DNA from: Nephrocerus scutellatus | Lineage: Eukaryota; Arthropoda; Insecta; Diptera; Pipunculidae | Assembly (NCBI GenBank): GCA_947095585.1 | Contig: OX352763.1 | Span: forward strand, 114,927,908-114,991,907 | DNA: 64,000 nucleotides | Reading direction: 5' to 3' | Part shown: piece after piece, positions 11,870 to 24,700 of the stretch | How positions within the stretch are numbered: the first letter of the stretch is position 1 | Layout: each line of letters opens with the position of its first letter | Made by a program: the position numbers and the translations under genes | The notes under the pieces: generated by a model | The model's database searches: none | The model's input: the letters and a program-made list of their open reading frames with translations, nothing else | Told to the model about the DNA's origin: nothing

Positions 11870-12370
11870 AGAAATATGACGGGAAGACCATCTGGGTCAG
11901 TTAAAACGATAGTCATTGAAGACGTGGAGAATTTTAGCTACTTAGGGAGCCTAATTACTAAGAACGGCGGATCGGAATCAGACGTGACAGCCCGCATAAC
12001 CAAGGCGCGCTCTGCTTACTACTCACTGTACAAAGTGTGGCGAGCGCATAACATCTCCAGGAGCACCAAGCTAACTCCAGTGTTAAATCGGTCCACTTAT
12101 ATGGTTGCGAGACTTGGAAAGTATCAAACACCATTTCTCAAAAATTACAAGTATTTATCAAGAAGTGTCTGCGACGGACTCGGATCTACTTGCCCAGACA
12201 AATAACCAGCCAATCCATATTGAACTTAAGCGAGGGAACTGGCAATGTCTAGGGCACACCCTGCGGAAACCGGACAATGACATTACAAAAATGGCCTTTG
12301 AATGGAACCCGCAAGGAAGACGAAACCCGGAATACCCAGAGAACACGTGTAAATGCATGTTTGGCTAACG
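11870..12370 (+). pseudogene. RTE-like LINE RT C-terminal fragment
   Basis: The + strand carries VENFSYLGSLITKNGGSESD and ITKARSAYYSLYKVW, and then, after a frameshift, the characteristic C-terminus IELKRGNWQCLGHTLRKP with NPQGRRNPEYPENT. The last motif is the hallmark C-terminus of RTE-clade proteins (usually RRxKWxWLGHTLRK). Catalytic RT domains are absent. The match ends sharply near 12,368. Confidence 0.8.
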
Positions 12371-13950
12371 TTGTACGAAAAACAACAAAAAACTAACACC
12401 GAACACAACCAGCATAGGAGCTCATTTAAGTGCCTTAGCATATCGACTGTAGCATCACTTCCAATCGCTTTTCTCACCGCATTTTCATAAATTTCCTTTC
12501 TGTATTCATTGTCACGCATAATTGCCTCTGAACTTAGCTGGAACTACGGACCGCTACAAGTAAACGAACGCAAGTAAAACTGCAATCAGCGGGTAACACA
12601 CAAAGAGACTTCTTTCCACCAACGTCATTAAGCTCAGAAGAAAACTGCCGCTTGTAACATTGACCTCTCCCCTGCCGCCGAGTTGTTGACGCGAGCGCTT
12701 GGGAGCTATAAAGATATTTCGTCCATAAAAGGCGATATTTTTCAGAGTTCTACAGATGATGATGTGATCCCATTCCCGACCGACATTTTTCTTCAGTGGT
12801 TCTGTGCGAGCGCAATTTCTTCTCGAATGGGCTCTGTCCTCGTCAGTCAGTCCGTAAGTCAGTCGACGTAATTTTTCTTCAGCACTGTCCCTCCTCCGTG
12901 TGTGCATCGATAATTACTACATAGCTTATGGTGTGGGCGTGGGTAGATTGACGGGCGTTATATTGCGCGATTTCGTTTTGTTGTTATTTTCTGAAGTCAT
13001 TCATTTTGCGGAGTTATTAAAGACCACTGTCTGGCTGTATGTCTCTTTGGTTGTGTGTCAGCCTGGAAGTGCCGCTGGGCGATCTATAAACGACCAACAA
13101 CAAGCGCAGCGCTCTAAATAAGAAGCGGGAAGCTACTTTTATTATGAGCCTCTAGTGGGTATTTTTGTTGGGCGAAGTGACCAGGAACTTGGTTTGGAAG
13201 TGTCGCTTAGATGCATAATTTACATTGCTTCAGCGAAAAGTTTGTCCTTTGATGTTAGAAGTTTATAAGAAGGCGTCATTGGACCTTTGACAGAAATTAA
13301 TTTTTATCCTGCATGCATTAGAGTGCCATTGAGGTACAGTGTTAGGTAATTTAGCATTTTGTCAAATTAACACAAAATAACCTCTTTTTGTTGCACGTTG
13401 AGCATTGTGACACTGGACATAAATATGAAATATGTTGCAATCTTGTCAGTGGGTTTTCCCGCATGCTGCACTCGAATAACTAAAAAATTATATGCACAGA
13501 ACGGCTATCAAAGCTGCAGTTATCCTGCCTGCTTCCCCAATGCTATTATTCGCCTACACGTGTGCTATTTATCGACAAAAGAAACATGGTACAACATAAA
13601 TCGTAGTTGTCCTCTCATGTTTCTGTTGATAACCGCAACCTTTCTCATCCTTTCATCAGGACACTGTAAGCATACATTAAGGGATGCCGTTCATCGCTTT
13701 TGTTGTCATTGTCATCTCGCACGGTCGTTGACAAAGCCACATCCCTCTTTACCGTGGTTACATTCGACAACGATGCTTTGCCGGTTTATTCAAGCAAAGT
13801 TTGGTGTGCAGTCAATTACTTGGTACAAGAGAAACATGCAATTACCTGAAGCTGTCCTTTGCTATCCTTCCTTCCTGATTTAATAACTCGCTCTTTGTTT
13901 AATTTTTTAATAACAAACTGTGTTTAATGTCCTGTCTGTTGCTCCCTCAT
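12370..13950. other. Stretch without recognised transposon or gene
   Basis: This 1.6-kb interval contains no LINE or DNA-transposon motif. A 161-codon open frame at 13,398-13,883 (+) is cysteine- and leucine-rich but has no domain, signal or splice context. GAGCTATAAAGATAT at 12,702 and repeated TCAGTC at 12,840-12,865 could be promoter-like (TATA and initiator-like strings), but their spacing is not canonical. Part of an intron or 5' region of the downstream host gene is possible but unproven. Confidence 0.3.
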
Positions 13951-14091
13951 GTCTATTGTTTATTTTCCAAACGCAATTCTGATCATTTTGCTTATTATTA
14001 TTTGCAAAGTACTAGTGGCCATCACTGGCTGGAAAACTCTGGCAATTTTATTTGCGGCAGGAATTTTAAAAGTAAATATAAATATAATAAA

Positions 14092-14114
14092 TTCATATAT
14101 ATATATATATAAAT
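14092..14114. repeat. (TA)n microsatellite
   Basis: About eight TA units. A simple repeat next to the 3' side of the LINE at 14,180. Confidence 0.85.
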
Positions 14115-14179
14115 AATATGATAAATTCACACCCGAGACCCAAGCAAGACCCGAGTTGTTTATATAAAAAAAGCACTTA

Positions 14180-15930
14180 GACCGTCGGTCCATTGTACTC
14201 AGCCACCGATGTGCGATATTTTTTGAGAGATCAAACACTTGGAGCGTTTCGGATCCAGCTTGGGCCAAATTTGATTTGTCGCTATGCAAGTTGTACCATT
14301 TGACCACCTACAGCTAGTTTTTACATTAGCCTCCCGCTTTAACAAGAGTTTGCTTGTAGCGATTGGTGTGTCTATGGAACCATATTCAGGTAAGAAGGAT
14401 AGTGTAGTTCCTTGCTTGGCTAGTTCGTCAGCCATACAGTTACCCAGAATGTCTCTGTGCCCCGGCACCCAACACAGGTGGATATTGAACAGTTCCGCCA
14501 CTTCTACGACAAAGGCTAGAATTGAATTTGTGGAGACTGATTACAGGGATTTCAGTGCAGCTTGGCTATCCGAGAATATACGGATATCATCAGGGTATAT
14601 GAAAGCCTGTAAAACACTAGAGTGATTAGAAAGACGGAAAGAGAGGCTAAGATTTTGAGAAAACTCCTCCGCCGACACCGTGATCAGTTTTTGACCCGTC
14701 TATGTAAAAATGAATGTTTTCATCTTCCAAGTAAGTGTCTTCGTCCCAGAATGATCTGGAGAGGAATGTGACCTGGAAGTTTTTGTTGAAATTGAGTTAC
14801 GGAATGGTGTAGTCTATGTTGCCTGGGATCCTGACTAAATTCAGGATAGAGGAGTAACCGATTTCATTTCTAGTCCACTGGGACACAGCATTAAGGCAAA
14901 TAGCCGAACAAGCCTGCTATTTATGTAGAGTGGTGTAAGGTCGAATGTCCAATGCTGCGGAGGGGGTTGTACGAAGTGCTCCGCTCATACAAAGACTACC
15001 TGCTCTTTGGACTTCGTTCATTTGTCAAGGATTACTTTTTTATTTAAGGTAGTCCACCATACAGTCACACCGTTTAGAAGAGTAGATCCTACTACCGCTG
15101 TATATAGCCAAAAAGTTATATGGGGTTGAACACCCCATCGATTTCAATGGATTTTTTACATCAGAAGTATACCACTGTAGCTTTACGAACTCGTTCGTGC
15201 ATGTTTGGTCTCTAGCTCAGCTTTCTGTCCAAAATAAGACCCAAATACTTGGCTCTATCAGAGAATGTTAAGCTTATACCTTTTATAGAAGGAGGGTTAA
15301 TAAATGGAACTTTATATTTCCTGGTGAATAGGACAAGCTCAGTTTTGTGAGTATTTTCCACTAAGCCACAGCGATCTGCTTAGCAAGTTAGCTTGTTGAG
15401 AGCATTTTGCAGGAGTTCCTTTAAGGTATTCCTGAGACGGCAATAGCAACGTCATCCGCATAAACGATTACTCTGCATCGTTTCACCTCTTAGGCATACC
15501 AGCAATTCATTCACAGATAAGTTCCATAGAAGGGGGACATGACTCCACCTTGTAGGGTTCCTCTGCAGACAGATCTTCTAGCAGCTTTGAAGTAAAAATC
15601 CTACTCAATCAACCCTCAAAGTCGACAGCGCACCGTAATCGCAGATATGTTGACGTTGATTAAAGCGCCTTCAATGTCTACTCCTTGTACTCCTTATGGT
15701 GAAGGGAATGTTTAATAGAACGTACCAGTGTGTGCAGAGCTGTTTCTTCAGACTTGCCTTTACAATACGCGTGCTGATCTGTAGATAGGAGTCTTTTGTC
15801 AATGCGTGTGCGTATGTAGATATCGATCAGTCTTTCTAGTGTCTTTAACAGGAATGATGAAAGACTGATCGGTCTGAGATCCTTTGAATTAACGTGCGAG
15901 CATTTGCTGGCTTTTGGTATGAAAACCACG
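14180..15930 (-). mobile_element. Degenerate LOA/I-group LINE (RT and RNase H)
   Basis: On the - strand the RT N-terminus lies at 15,929-15,678 (VFIPKASKCSHVNSKDLRPI, ISLSSFLLKTLERL, DQHAYCKGKSEETALH). Degraded palm and thumb occupy 15,600-14,900. RNase H starts near 14,720 (a YIDGSKTDHGVGGGVFSQ-like string across a frameshift) and continues to 14,501-14,199 (IHLCWVPGHRDILGNCMADE). Order and spacing fit one ancient insertion. The 'KGKS.E' block and RNase H match the I/LOA group. Multiple stops make it inactive. The C-terminal CxxC motif was not found. Confidence 0.82.
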
Positions 15931-15959
15931 TTTACTTCTCTCCATAAAACTGGAATATT

Positions 15960-16195
15960 GACCAGTTTGAGTGGAGATAATGTTTGTCTTCAGCCAAGGC
16001 AGGACTTCTTTAATCGCCATGATTTCTGCAGTGATTGGGAAGAGGGACAGTGACACTAATATTTAGTCTTTTTGAGAAAAAACATCCGCCTACCCCACCT
16101 TCAGTTTTTGACCCATTAGTATAAAAACTGATCGATTCATCTTCCAACATAGCAGCTTCTTCACAGCGTGACTTGGAGGTGATGGTTCCGTACAT
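15960..16195 (-). pseudogene. Second LINE RNase H fragment
   Basis: The open frame reads MLEDESISFYTNGSKTEGG and VGGCFFSKRLNISVTV, the beginning of an RNase H domain (D/N-G-S-K motif; the first catalytic Asp is replaced by Asn). It lies immediately 5' of the RT entry of the copy at 14,180-15,930, which is the wrong order for one element, so it is the 3' part of a different, related insertion. Confidence 0.65.
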
Positions 16196-16199
16196 CCGA

Positions 16200-16470
16200 T
16201 ATAGCTGAATCTTTATGATTTTGTGGGGTCGGTTGCAGTTGATGTTTATATGGGGTTAGTGTGGTGGTGATGCGTGGTGGGTGGCTAGGTATTGTTTGTA
16301 TGCAATTGACTCGAATACCGGGCATTTGATAGATAGAGGTGATATATATGGTGGGTCTTGAAGTTGGTCTTCGAGGGTCTTGGTGGTCAGTTGGGTGGGG
16401 AAAGTGGGGTGGGAAAAGTGTGGTGGGGGCAGCCAGGCAACGCTGGGTATTTCAGCTATAGTACTTAATG
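16200..16470 (-). repeat. Dispersed repeat D, G-rich copy
   Basis: On the - strand it reads TAGCTGAAATACCCAGCGTT, GCCTGGCTGCCCCCACCAC and a run of CCACCC/CCAACTGACC blocks. It matches the + strand repeat at 28,488-28,930 and a third piece at 33,640-33,770. The 'TAGCTG...CCC..CGTTGCC' opening is a common start of non-autonomous insect repeats. The family is unnamed here. Confidence 0.6.
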
Positions 16471-18170
16471 AAATGCCTAAAATTTACACTTAATACAATA
16501 AATCAAAAGATCTCCTAAAATTTGAGTTGTTTTTTTTAAAAGACAGTTTGGAAACTGAAGTTGAAGCACCCTCTATAGGAATTGCAAAAAAACCTTTACT
16601 TAGATTATTCAAATTTAGCCCTTTTTCGCATACCTGCTTGATGATGAATATTGCGTTTTTTGGGGTTTATCGGTTTTTATGGAAGCCTTGCTAGTCCTCT
16701 TTTTTTTGCGATATCATCGATGTTCTTGTGAAGAGTTTGTAGACAGAGTTGTTGTTCTGGAGTTCCTTTCTATCACCACATGTTGGTCATACTCTCCTTC
16801 CACTGCGGGCCACAATCGTTATCAGCATCCTAAGCAGATACTTTTGCATTGAAATTGGCGTTTGTTGTCTGCATGATAAGTAGTGTCATCATCGCCGTAA
16901 TTTTTAGCTCTACAACTGGTGTATTCGGCCTTGTTCTTCTAACATGTTCGGAAAGAGGTACTGTTTTTCAACCGGCGAACGTATTATGCTTGCGCCATCA
17001 TTTTTTATAAGACGGATCAATATCCTTAACACTATCATTTTATATCTAAAATACATTATTTACTTGATGATTCAACCATATTGGTGTATAGTACACCTGC
17101 AGCAGTTCAGTTCAGTACAGAAGTTCAGCTATACCGCAATACATGACATGTACTGCATTGTACCACACGTGATCTGAAAACCTAAATAATCTGTGAAATG
17201 AGAATAATTTGTGTTCGTATCCTTTTATGGAAATGAATACTTGAGCTGAATTTTTCATCATTATCTTTAACCCAATAAGCAAATTATTTTTAAGAATTGA
17301 TATTAATAGAATCACTTTTGAGGGTAAAGAGATTGTGCCAAATCTGTATTAGCGGACGGAAAGGAATACTTTTTATATTAGGACGTACATATTTTTGTTA
17401 AATATAAATATAATATATATATAAAAGAATTCCAAGGATAAATTTTCCACATATTTTCCTGCCTCCAATCAGCTCCAATCAGGATCTTTTTGAGTTTATC
17501 GCTCACCGTGTTGAGTTAACAGCAACTTTTCATCACTGGATGTCCTCACTTTTGTAGATACGGAATTTGGTTTTTTATTTTTATTTCTTGCTTCTGCTTT
17601 TTAAAGAGCTCTCATATATTCTCTCCAGCTTCCACAATAAAGCAAAAAAAAAACACGATATAGGGGTGAAACGTCGAGTACCATTTTCGTTTTGTTTTTT
17701 TTTTTTTTAATTTCTGTTAAATTCCCAACACCAGCTGTGACGTTTATTAAAATGGAGCTTTCTGCGTCCATCATTTCATTTGACAAAGGGTCCTTCTTGC
17801 AGTTGTTGTCATCGTCGTTGCCATTTCCATTCGTTGTCATAGCCGTCACATGGTGCTTGAGTAATTGCAATAGAATTTCCCTTCCAAAGTGGGGATTGGC
17901 CAGAGGATGTTAATAACGAGCTTTTTCAGAGAGAATGCAGCAGGACTTAAATAATTCTCAGAATTCCATGTTCCTTATGGAATTTTGTTTGATTACTTCG
18001 TTTGCAAACAAAGTAGGTACTTGTTTGATGGAATTTAACATCACTTTGGTTGAGTGTCCCTTAAGAATGCTGATGACGATAAATTCTATTTGAAATGCAC
18101 ACATGGAACATCCGATGGAATGAACCCCTTATCATTGTATACCGATTATGTGAAACTTTAGTATGTAATT
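16470..18170. other. Stretch without recognised features
   Basis: AT-rich sequence with no transposon domain, splice-compatible exon or RNA gene recognised. Homopolymer runs occur near 17,640-17,710. Confidence 0.35.
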
Positions 18171-18173
18171 CTT

Positions 18174-18490
18174 TTGTTTACTTCGAAATCAAACAAACCT
18201 GAAAATTCGATTTCTATTCGTTTCCATTCTGTTGAACAAATACAGACTTTGCTTTTTAATACACAACGCTTCATTAAGAAATTACCGCTCATACCTAAAC
18301 TTTTAAAATCGATTGTTAAGCGAAAGATACGAAAGACACGACAGATAATGCCTAGTTTTGTTTATCCTACACAGCATGTATTTTATGCTAATCGTTCGAC
18401 TCAAACTAACTTAGTTTTTGGCTTGGAACTATGTATTACCCTCTTAGGAAAAAGGTTTAAATGTTATACGAAGAATGTCATAGTTTCTTG
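18174..18490 (+). pseudogene. Jockey/CR1-group LINE RT fragment
   Basis: An open + frame contains LPLIPKLLKSIVKRKI and VYPTQHVFYANRSTQTNLV, matching the RT pattern 'IPKLFEKIV...ISPCQHGF..RSTQTNLV' between RT blocks 2 and 3. The usual Q-H-G-F reads QHVF. It stops just where the RTE-like element on the other strand begins (18,490), so it was probably cut by that insertion. Confidence 0.65.
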
Positions 18491-19690
18491 TTCTTAAATC
18501 CTTTCACCCCTCGGGCGTCAACAACACCTACGCGCCATCTTGTTCTGTTAACTGCAACGCGTTTGAACTGCCTCCAACTCATTCCCAAGGACCATGCTTC
18601 TTCCTCGACTGTGCTGTGCCACGTTCTCCTAGGGCATCCCGCTACCAGCCTGGGTGACCGGGTTCCAATGAAGTTTTCGTCGCGCCGTAGTGTGTATCCA
18701 ATCCACTGCCACTTTCTCCTTCGCACAATAACATCTTTAGGTTCTTGGCCCGTTCTCCGATGAAGTTCGTCGTTGGATATACGATTGGGCCAGAAGATCC
18801 TCAAAATGATACGTAGGCACGTTTACGAAAGATTGCAGCTTGCGCGTGGTAGTGGTATCCACCTTCCAAGTACTGCACACATACAGCACTACTGATTCGA
18901 CGTTGGAGCGGAACAATCGAAGCTAAGTTCTTAAGCTGAAAACATTGCTTCTCCAGACTTTCGATAGCATTCCGAACGCAGCCCTTGCTTTTCCGATTAT
19001 GGTGCACACACCCAGTTCAGTGCCACCGCGATCAGCCGAGACCACACGGTAGAAAGTTGTCAACTTTTTCGACTACCTGTCCAGCGAGTGTAAGAAGTGT
19101 TCAGGGCTTTTATTTTGGCAGTGCTTATCTTGAGCCCCACTTTACTTGCTTCGGTTTCTAAATTTTAGGCCATCATATGAAGGGCCATTATCCGATGTGA
19201 GAGCAGGCAAACATCGCCAGCGTAGTCTTGGTGTTTAAGGTAAGTTGTCATCGAATTCCATTGTTCCCTACCGTCAGTGCTGCACGGAGAACATCGCTGA
19301 TGACCACCGGGAATAACAGTGGTGATAGTATGCACCCCTGACGTACTCCACTTTGGACTTCAAATTCCTCGGACACCTTACCGTTGTGTATGACGTGACA
19401 TTTACGTCCTTCGTATGTAGCTTTGATAATAGGTATAAGCTTTTCTGTGATACCACTCCTGCGCAGGGCCATCCAAAAACCATCTCGATTTAAGCTGCAA
19501 ACAGCCTTCTCGAAGTCGATGAACAGAAAATGTAGCGGAGATCTGTACGGACGCATTGTTCTATTATGATCAGCATGGTGTTTATGTGATCGATGCAAGA
19601 GGATCCAGAGCGAAAGCCTGCCTGTTTGACGTCGAGAGTAGAATCTAAATGCTCCTCAACGCGTTCTAATATGATTCTAGCTATTATCTT
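18490..19690 (-). mobile_element. Degenerate RTE-like LINE (RT and C-terminus)
   Basis: On the - strand, 19,685-19,250 carries RT blocks: PLHFLFIDFEKAVCSLNRD (usual FDS replaced by CSL), GVRQGCILSPLLFPVVISD. Degraded palm and thumb run to 18,810. At 18,804-18,498 is an intact-looking C-terminus with RIFWPNRISNDELHRRTGQ, RRRKWQWIGYTLRRD and RVGVVDARG. This layout is typical of the RTE clade. The 5' side of the RT is interrupted at 19,690 by a tRNA-SINE inserted in the opposite orientation. Confidence 0.85.
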
Positions 19691-19696
19691 GGCTGT

Positions 19697-19987
19697 GGGC
19701 GCCGTGACTCAGTGGATAAGAGCATGGAATTCTGAGCAGGAGGTTCGTGGTTCGAATCCCAGTAACACCAAAAGTACTTTTCACGGTGTCCCACCTCCCG
19801 CGAATGAGTGACAAACGTTCCGAGAGTAATAACTTGTCACGGAAAGCTTCTCAATTCGCCGTTCGGAGTCGGCCTTAAATTGTAGGTCCCTTCTATTTGT
19901 GTCCAAAAATATAAACACGCAACACAAATGGTAGCGAGAAGCTAGGCCTTGGACCACAATGATCTGTCGCGCCGAATATCATCATAT
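19697..19987 (+). mobile_element. Full-length tRNA-derived SINE
   Basis: The head GGGCGCCGTGACTCAGTGG contains a pol III A box (TGACTCAGTGG), and GGTTCGAATCC at about 19,750 is a perfect B box. A body shared with the copies at 8,796, 11,499 and 36,680 follows. The 3' end is GTCGCGCCGAATATCATCAT. Total length is about 290 bp. It lies inside the RT region of an RTE-like LINE. No clear target-site duplication is visible, so flanks may have mutated. Confidence 0.9.
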
Positions 19988-20084
19988 CAAACTGACAAAC
20001 TGGACAAACTGAGACACGCACGCTGAAAAATTAATTTTTTCCTGTTTTAATATGGTTCATAATAATAATTGCATAATTTTTTAG

Positions 20085-20215
20085 TTTATTTAATGTCCCG
20101 TATTTTCCCTTCCCTTTCGCTGAAGTACCTCAGGGCAACCATTAAGCCCCATTACTCTTTCTATTATTTATTAACAAGTTTCCAGTTTTTTTAGATCGTA
20201 TAAATGACTTATAAT
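20085..20215 (+). pseudogene. LINE RT block-5 remnant
   Basis: The + strand reads EVPQGNH, a stop, then APLLFLLFINKFPVF. This is a decayed GVPQGSHLGPLLFLLFINDL block of a Jockey/CR1-group RT, with one stop in place of Leu. No flanking RT can be joined. Confidence 0.55.
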
Positions 20216-20219
20216 GCTA

Positions 20220-21700
20220 ATTGGTTGATTTATACTAATACTTTTGATTTATGTGATTTTCTGTCCTAATTCCCACAAGTCTCTCTTATCGATAAAATCT
20301 CTTTCTGAAGGATTCTAGTCTAGTCAGGAAGCCTGTAGACCTTTGACATATTAAGTTTGCCTGAGAAGACACATACAGCGACTTATTTTTTGATCCGTCA
20401 GTGTAGGGTGTCACATCAAACGCGATTTCAAACAGGAGAAGTTTTACATGTACCCATTCATAGGACTTATTTTTGTTTCTTTAAGACTTTCAAGAATGCT
20501 ACCTCACTATTTAAAAGCCCTTTAGATTACATAGACTCCCAGTTCAAATCATCATAAGTTTGTTGGGGAAAACAAACCCAATTTTAGAAGAACTTTTGCC
20601 AAACACAAAAATACTATATCGTCCTTATGCCAAAGCACGGTCGCAACATTCATACGCACTTATCATGCAGTCTGTAACGTTCTTTCCATTTCGCAACAAA
20701 CAAATGCCTGTTTGCACTGCACATAAAACGCTAATCTCGCGTCCTTTCCCGAAGGAATTTTATCCTTTTCTACTCACGAAGCAAACATAGCCCCGTTCTT
20801 ACTGCATAATAGCTTTTACGATGAGAAATCCTGGGCTTATGTATACCCGTCGTATACCTTCGTAAGATGCTGTATAGTGCCACCTAACAGAAACGATGCA
20901 GTTCCAATACCATTGCTGGCGCGGAAATTCCTTTCCTCGTAAGTTTAATGCGATGTCATTTTGGAGCACCGCGGCCGGCGGAGCAGTGCAGAGCTCAAGT
21001 GTTGAATGTTAAAAATAAAACTAATATATCGGTGAACCTGCAGGAAGATGTATGTGGAACGCCTGCTCTAGCTCTCTACGGGAAATGTCACATCTGCATA
21101 ATATTTTTTGTAAAAAGCCACTCAACTGGGATGAGTACGACGTTGGGCGATTCCAACAATGCACTAAAGGGTTTTCCTTGTTCTCGTAATAACTTTTTTT
21201 TGTTTTTTTCGCAATTTTCACAATTCTACAATTCAAGTAATCATAGTCAATTTGCTTTGTTACGTTATGGTCTGTCGTAGTTAAGTGGCGTACATTGCTG
21301 TTTGGCATGGTAAGGAGGTACATTTTAAATATAACTGAAAATAAATAAAATAAAAAAGTTCAAGACTGATCTAATTTAGCCAAGCAATGATAGCACTTAA
21401 CACGCTGTTCTTCCTCCAAAAGGGTGACTCTTGGGACATTTTAAGGAGTGTTTATCTCTGATAGGCCGATATATGCATACTTGCTATACCTCACCCCTCA
21501 GAGGGGCACTATGAGAACCGGCCGCGCGTGTTCATAGTAGTAGGAAAAACGATCCTCTAATTGTTTCTATTTGTTATGACTACGACTAAGTTTTCTTCAC
21601 AACTAGTGTACGCTTCTGTAGTTTATCGTGTTAGGTAGGCTGACTTCTAGCGATGATACCTACTAAAACCGTCATAACATGCGGTTTTTCCTTACTGAGC
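20220..21700. other. Stretch without recognised features
   Basis: No domain or repeat family recognised. Several overlapping open frames of about 70-110 codons (20,357-21,323) show no motifs and are likely chance frames. Confidence 0.35.
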
Positions 21701-24700
21701 TAGATTGTAGGCCGTCTCGTCCAAACTTCGGACTATTTCTGGTTACAATGCACTTAAAGGCAGGAGCGAAGTTTGAGAGCTAATTTTGTTACCTCGTCAC
21801 TCACTATTCCTATATCTCTGTGAATATCGCTATTCCTTATGTACCATGAAGCATTTACGACTGCTCTTAGTGTTTTGTTTTGAAATGTTTGTAATATTGA
21901 TGTTTTGCTTAGTTTGGCGCAACCCAAGATTTGTATACCATACATCCAAGATGGTTGTAGCACTTGCTTATATAAAAGCAATTTGTTATATACGCTTAGT
22001 TTCGAAAATCTTCTGATTTCGATCTCGTCGCGCTTCTTTTGAACGTGTGACCTCCACTTAGGTTTTGCGTCTAGAGTCATTCCTAGATATTTTGCTTCGT
22101 TTGTATACGACATTTGCACCGAGTTGATGAAAAGAGGTAAATTATTCACCTTTCTGTATGTAAAATTGACATGAGTTGACTTTGTCTTGTTGAGAACAAT
22201 TCCCCAGGTCTTTGGGCCACTCGCAGATTTTGTCTAAAGCTCGTTGAAGTATTCCCGTTGAGACTGTCTCTTCGTCTTGAGGTATGTCTCATGTGTAATG
22301 CAAGAAAAGGATTGGACTGAGAACGCTACCTTGCGGTACACCGGCGTGAAGTTCTTTGAACTTCGAGTACTTAGTTCCGTATCTAACACTAAAGAGCCTA
22401 TAGTCATGTTGGGATTCCAGTATTATAGACAATTTTTCCGGTAGGATAAGCTTAAGCTTATTCTTCAGTCCTTCGTGCCATACCTTTTCGAAGGCTTGCA
22501 ATACGTCCAGAAAATCACTAGAACATACCTTTAACTCTTAAAGGGCTTTTTCTTTAACATTCGTTATTCGAGAAACCTGATCAATTGTGGAATGTTTGAC
22601 CCTAAAACCGAATTGATGGCCCATGATTAGGCGTCTTTCTTCAATAATAGGTTGTAATCGTTTAAGGAGAAGTTTCTCAAAGACCTTAGATATTATTGGC
22701 AGTAGCGAGATAGGTCTATATGATTTTTTGTCGGACGTCGGACATATGATTTTGTCGTTCGGACATCTCCCAGGTTTTAGAACCATTATGACTTCGGCGA
22801 TTTTCCATTGCCTCGGAAGATACAAAAGTCTGAAGGAAGCATTTATAATATAAAGAAGCTTGACTAATGCTTTTTTTGGTAACTCCTTTAAGATTTCACC
22901 AGTAATTAAATCATTTCCTGGTTCCTTGTTATTTTTCAACTTTCTTATTGTCTCTCGAAGTTCGGATAGCGATACGGCTTTAATGATAAAGTGGTCGTTT
23001 TCCGTGCTGGCCTTGGGCTCTTCGGTCAGAAGTGTGTATTCGGATTTTCGTGAACACCGCCAACAGAAGGCATAATCCCAAGGTCCTCTTCGGACACGGA
23101 TTGATTTTGTCAATCACGTCAATCGGCGCCATTCCACAATATTGCTATTGTGAATGTATCAGTAGATTTGAAGTGTAAGGCTCCAACTTCTCACTGATGG
23201 AAGCGAGACCTATCCAAATCTCTGCCGATATATGGGTCACGGCACCAGGTTCGAAGAACGCGACTCCACGCCGAGTAAGAACTCACGCTGAGTAAATACT
23301 CTACCCGCACTTGGGTGTCAACCAGAGGCACCACGATGCTCCTACAAGGGGGACAACCTCAATAGCTGAGAATGCAAGAAATCCTTCCGTGGGCTTCCCA
23401 GCTCCCGTGGTACCAAACGATTTTCGTAGCCAACAACGTAGTTAACTACTGGCGTAGAGTTCCTTACAACTCGGGACTGGTGGCCCTCCATACATCGCAA
23501 TATGCACGGATTCACAACTGACTGTCTTATATCACTCAGGTGAGGCAACCATAACAGGTTGCCTCCTCGTCCGCCGTTCGAATGCGTGTTTGGCAAAAGT
23601 CTTCATGCACTCAATATGCCCTCTGCGGCTTAATAAAGATTCGAAGACGTATCTGTTATTAAGCATGCTGATGCCCATCGCACTCAAATCCCTTATGTCC
23701 GAGTAGATTGGACACTCGCATAGGAGATGCAACCAGTCCTCTCTAGGGAAACCGCAGATACAGCTTGCTGTCTCACTGAGGCCTCTCTGATGTAAGAATG
23801 CATCACAGCTGCCATGCCCAGTGAGCAGAAATCCCATTTTAAGGCTTAAAGCAAAGTCGGGATTTGTTCTGACGTACTGGACGTCCTTAAAAAATCCAAA
23901 AGTAAGTCTGCCATTTTCGCTTTCCGACCATCTAGATTGCTATCTAGATATCATGGCTCCTTTAAGGAGTTCCTTGCATTGGCCAAGGCTTCTGTTTTCG
24001 AAATCACTGGCGGCCAGCCAGTCATTCTGCAGGAACAATCTGTTTTTCTTGATCTTGAATACTAGGCTTCTTCGGATCACCTCCAGATCGAGAGGTGGAA
24101 CACCCATTAAGACCTGCATAGCCTCCGTGGAGACTGTGCGACAGAGCCACTCGCTCTAAAGAGTTAATCAGTGGGTGAAGAATGTGCGATAGTTTACCTT
24201 TCAGCAACATCATCACGGTCTTGTCCAATGAGACATCAACACCAACTCTAGCACTCCAGTCATGAACAATCGACATGAGTTCTACACTCCTTAGCTCCAG
24301 CTCAAGTCGCGAGTTGCCTTCAACAAGGATGATCAAGTCATCCGAGTAGACACAGCATTTGCAGAGCCCTGCTAGCTGCCCCAAGAGTGTGTCCATCATT
24401 AGGTTGGGATCTTCAAGCAATGGTTTTCCATCGAACGGCTTTTGACGTTGCTTCTAAGTGCTCGGCAAATAAATCCGCTTTTTCTTTGTCTCTCTTTTGC
24501 CCATTCGGCTTAAGCTTTTCTTATCGATGGCGAGTGCATAACAGGTTTCTTTATGGACTTCATGGCTTTCCACAGCGAGTAGTTTGAAGTTTTATTGGCA
24601 GTCAAGCCTTCAAGGTAAGCAGAAGCTTCACGATTTTTGAGATCTTGCAGCTTGTTACATAGATGGTTCAAATAAGTTTTATCCGGGGGCGCTAGGGATT

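Noticed and set aside
13398..13883. 161-codon + strand gene
   Set aside because: No domain, no signal, unusual Cys/His-rich composition without pattern, and no splice or promoter support.
19697..19770. tRNA gene
   Set aside because: The A and B boxes are good, but the sequence continues into a body shared with five other loci and lacks a convincing cloverleaf, so it is the head of a SINE.
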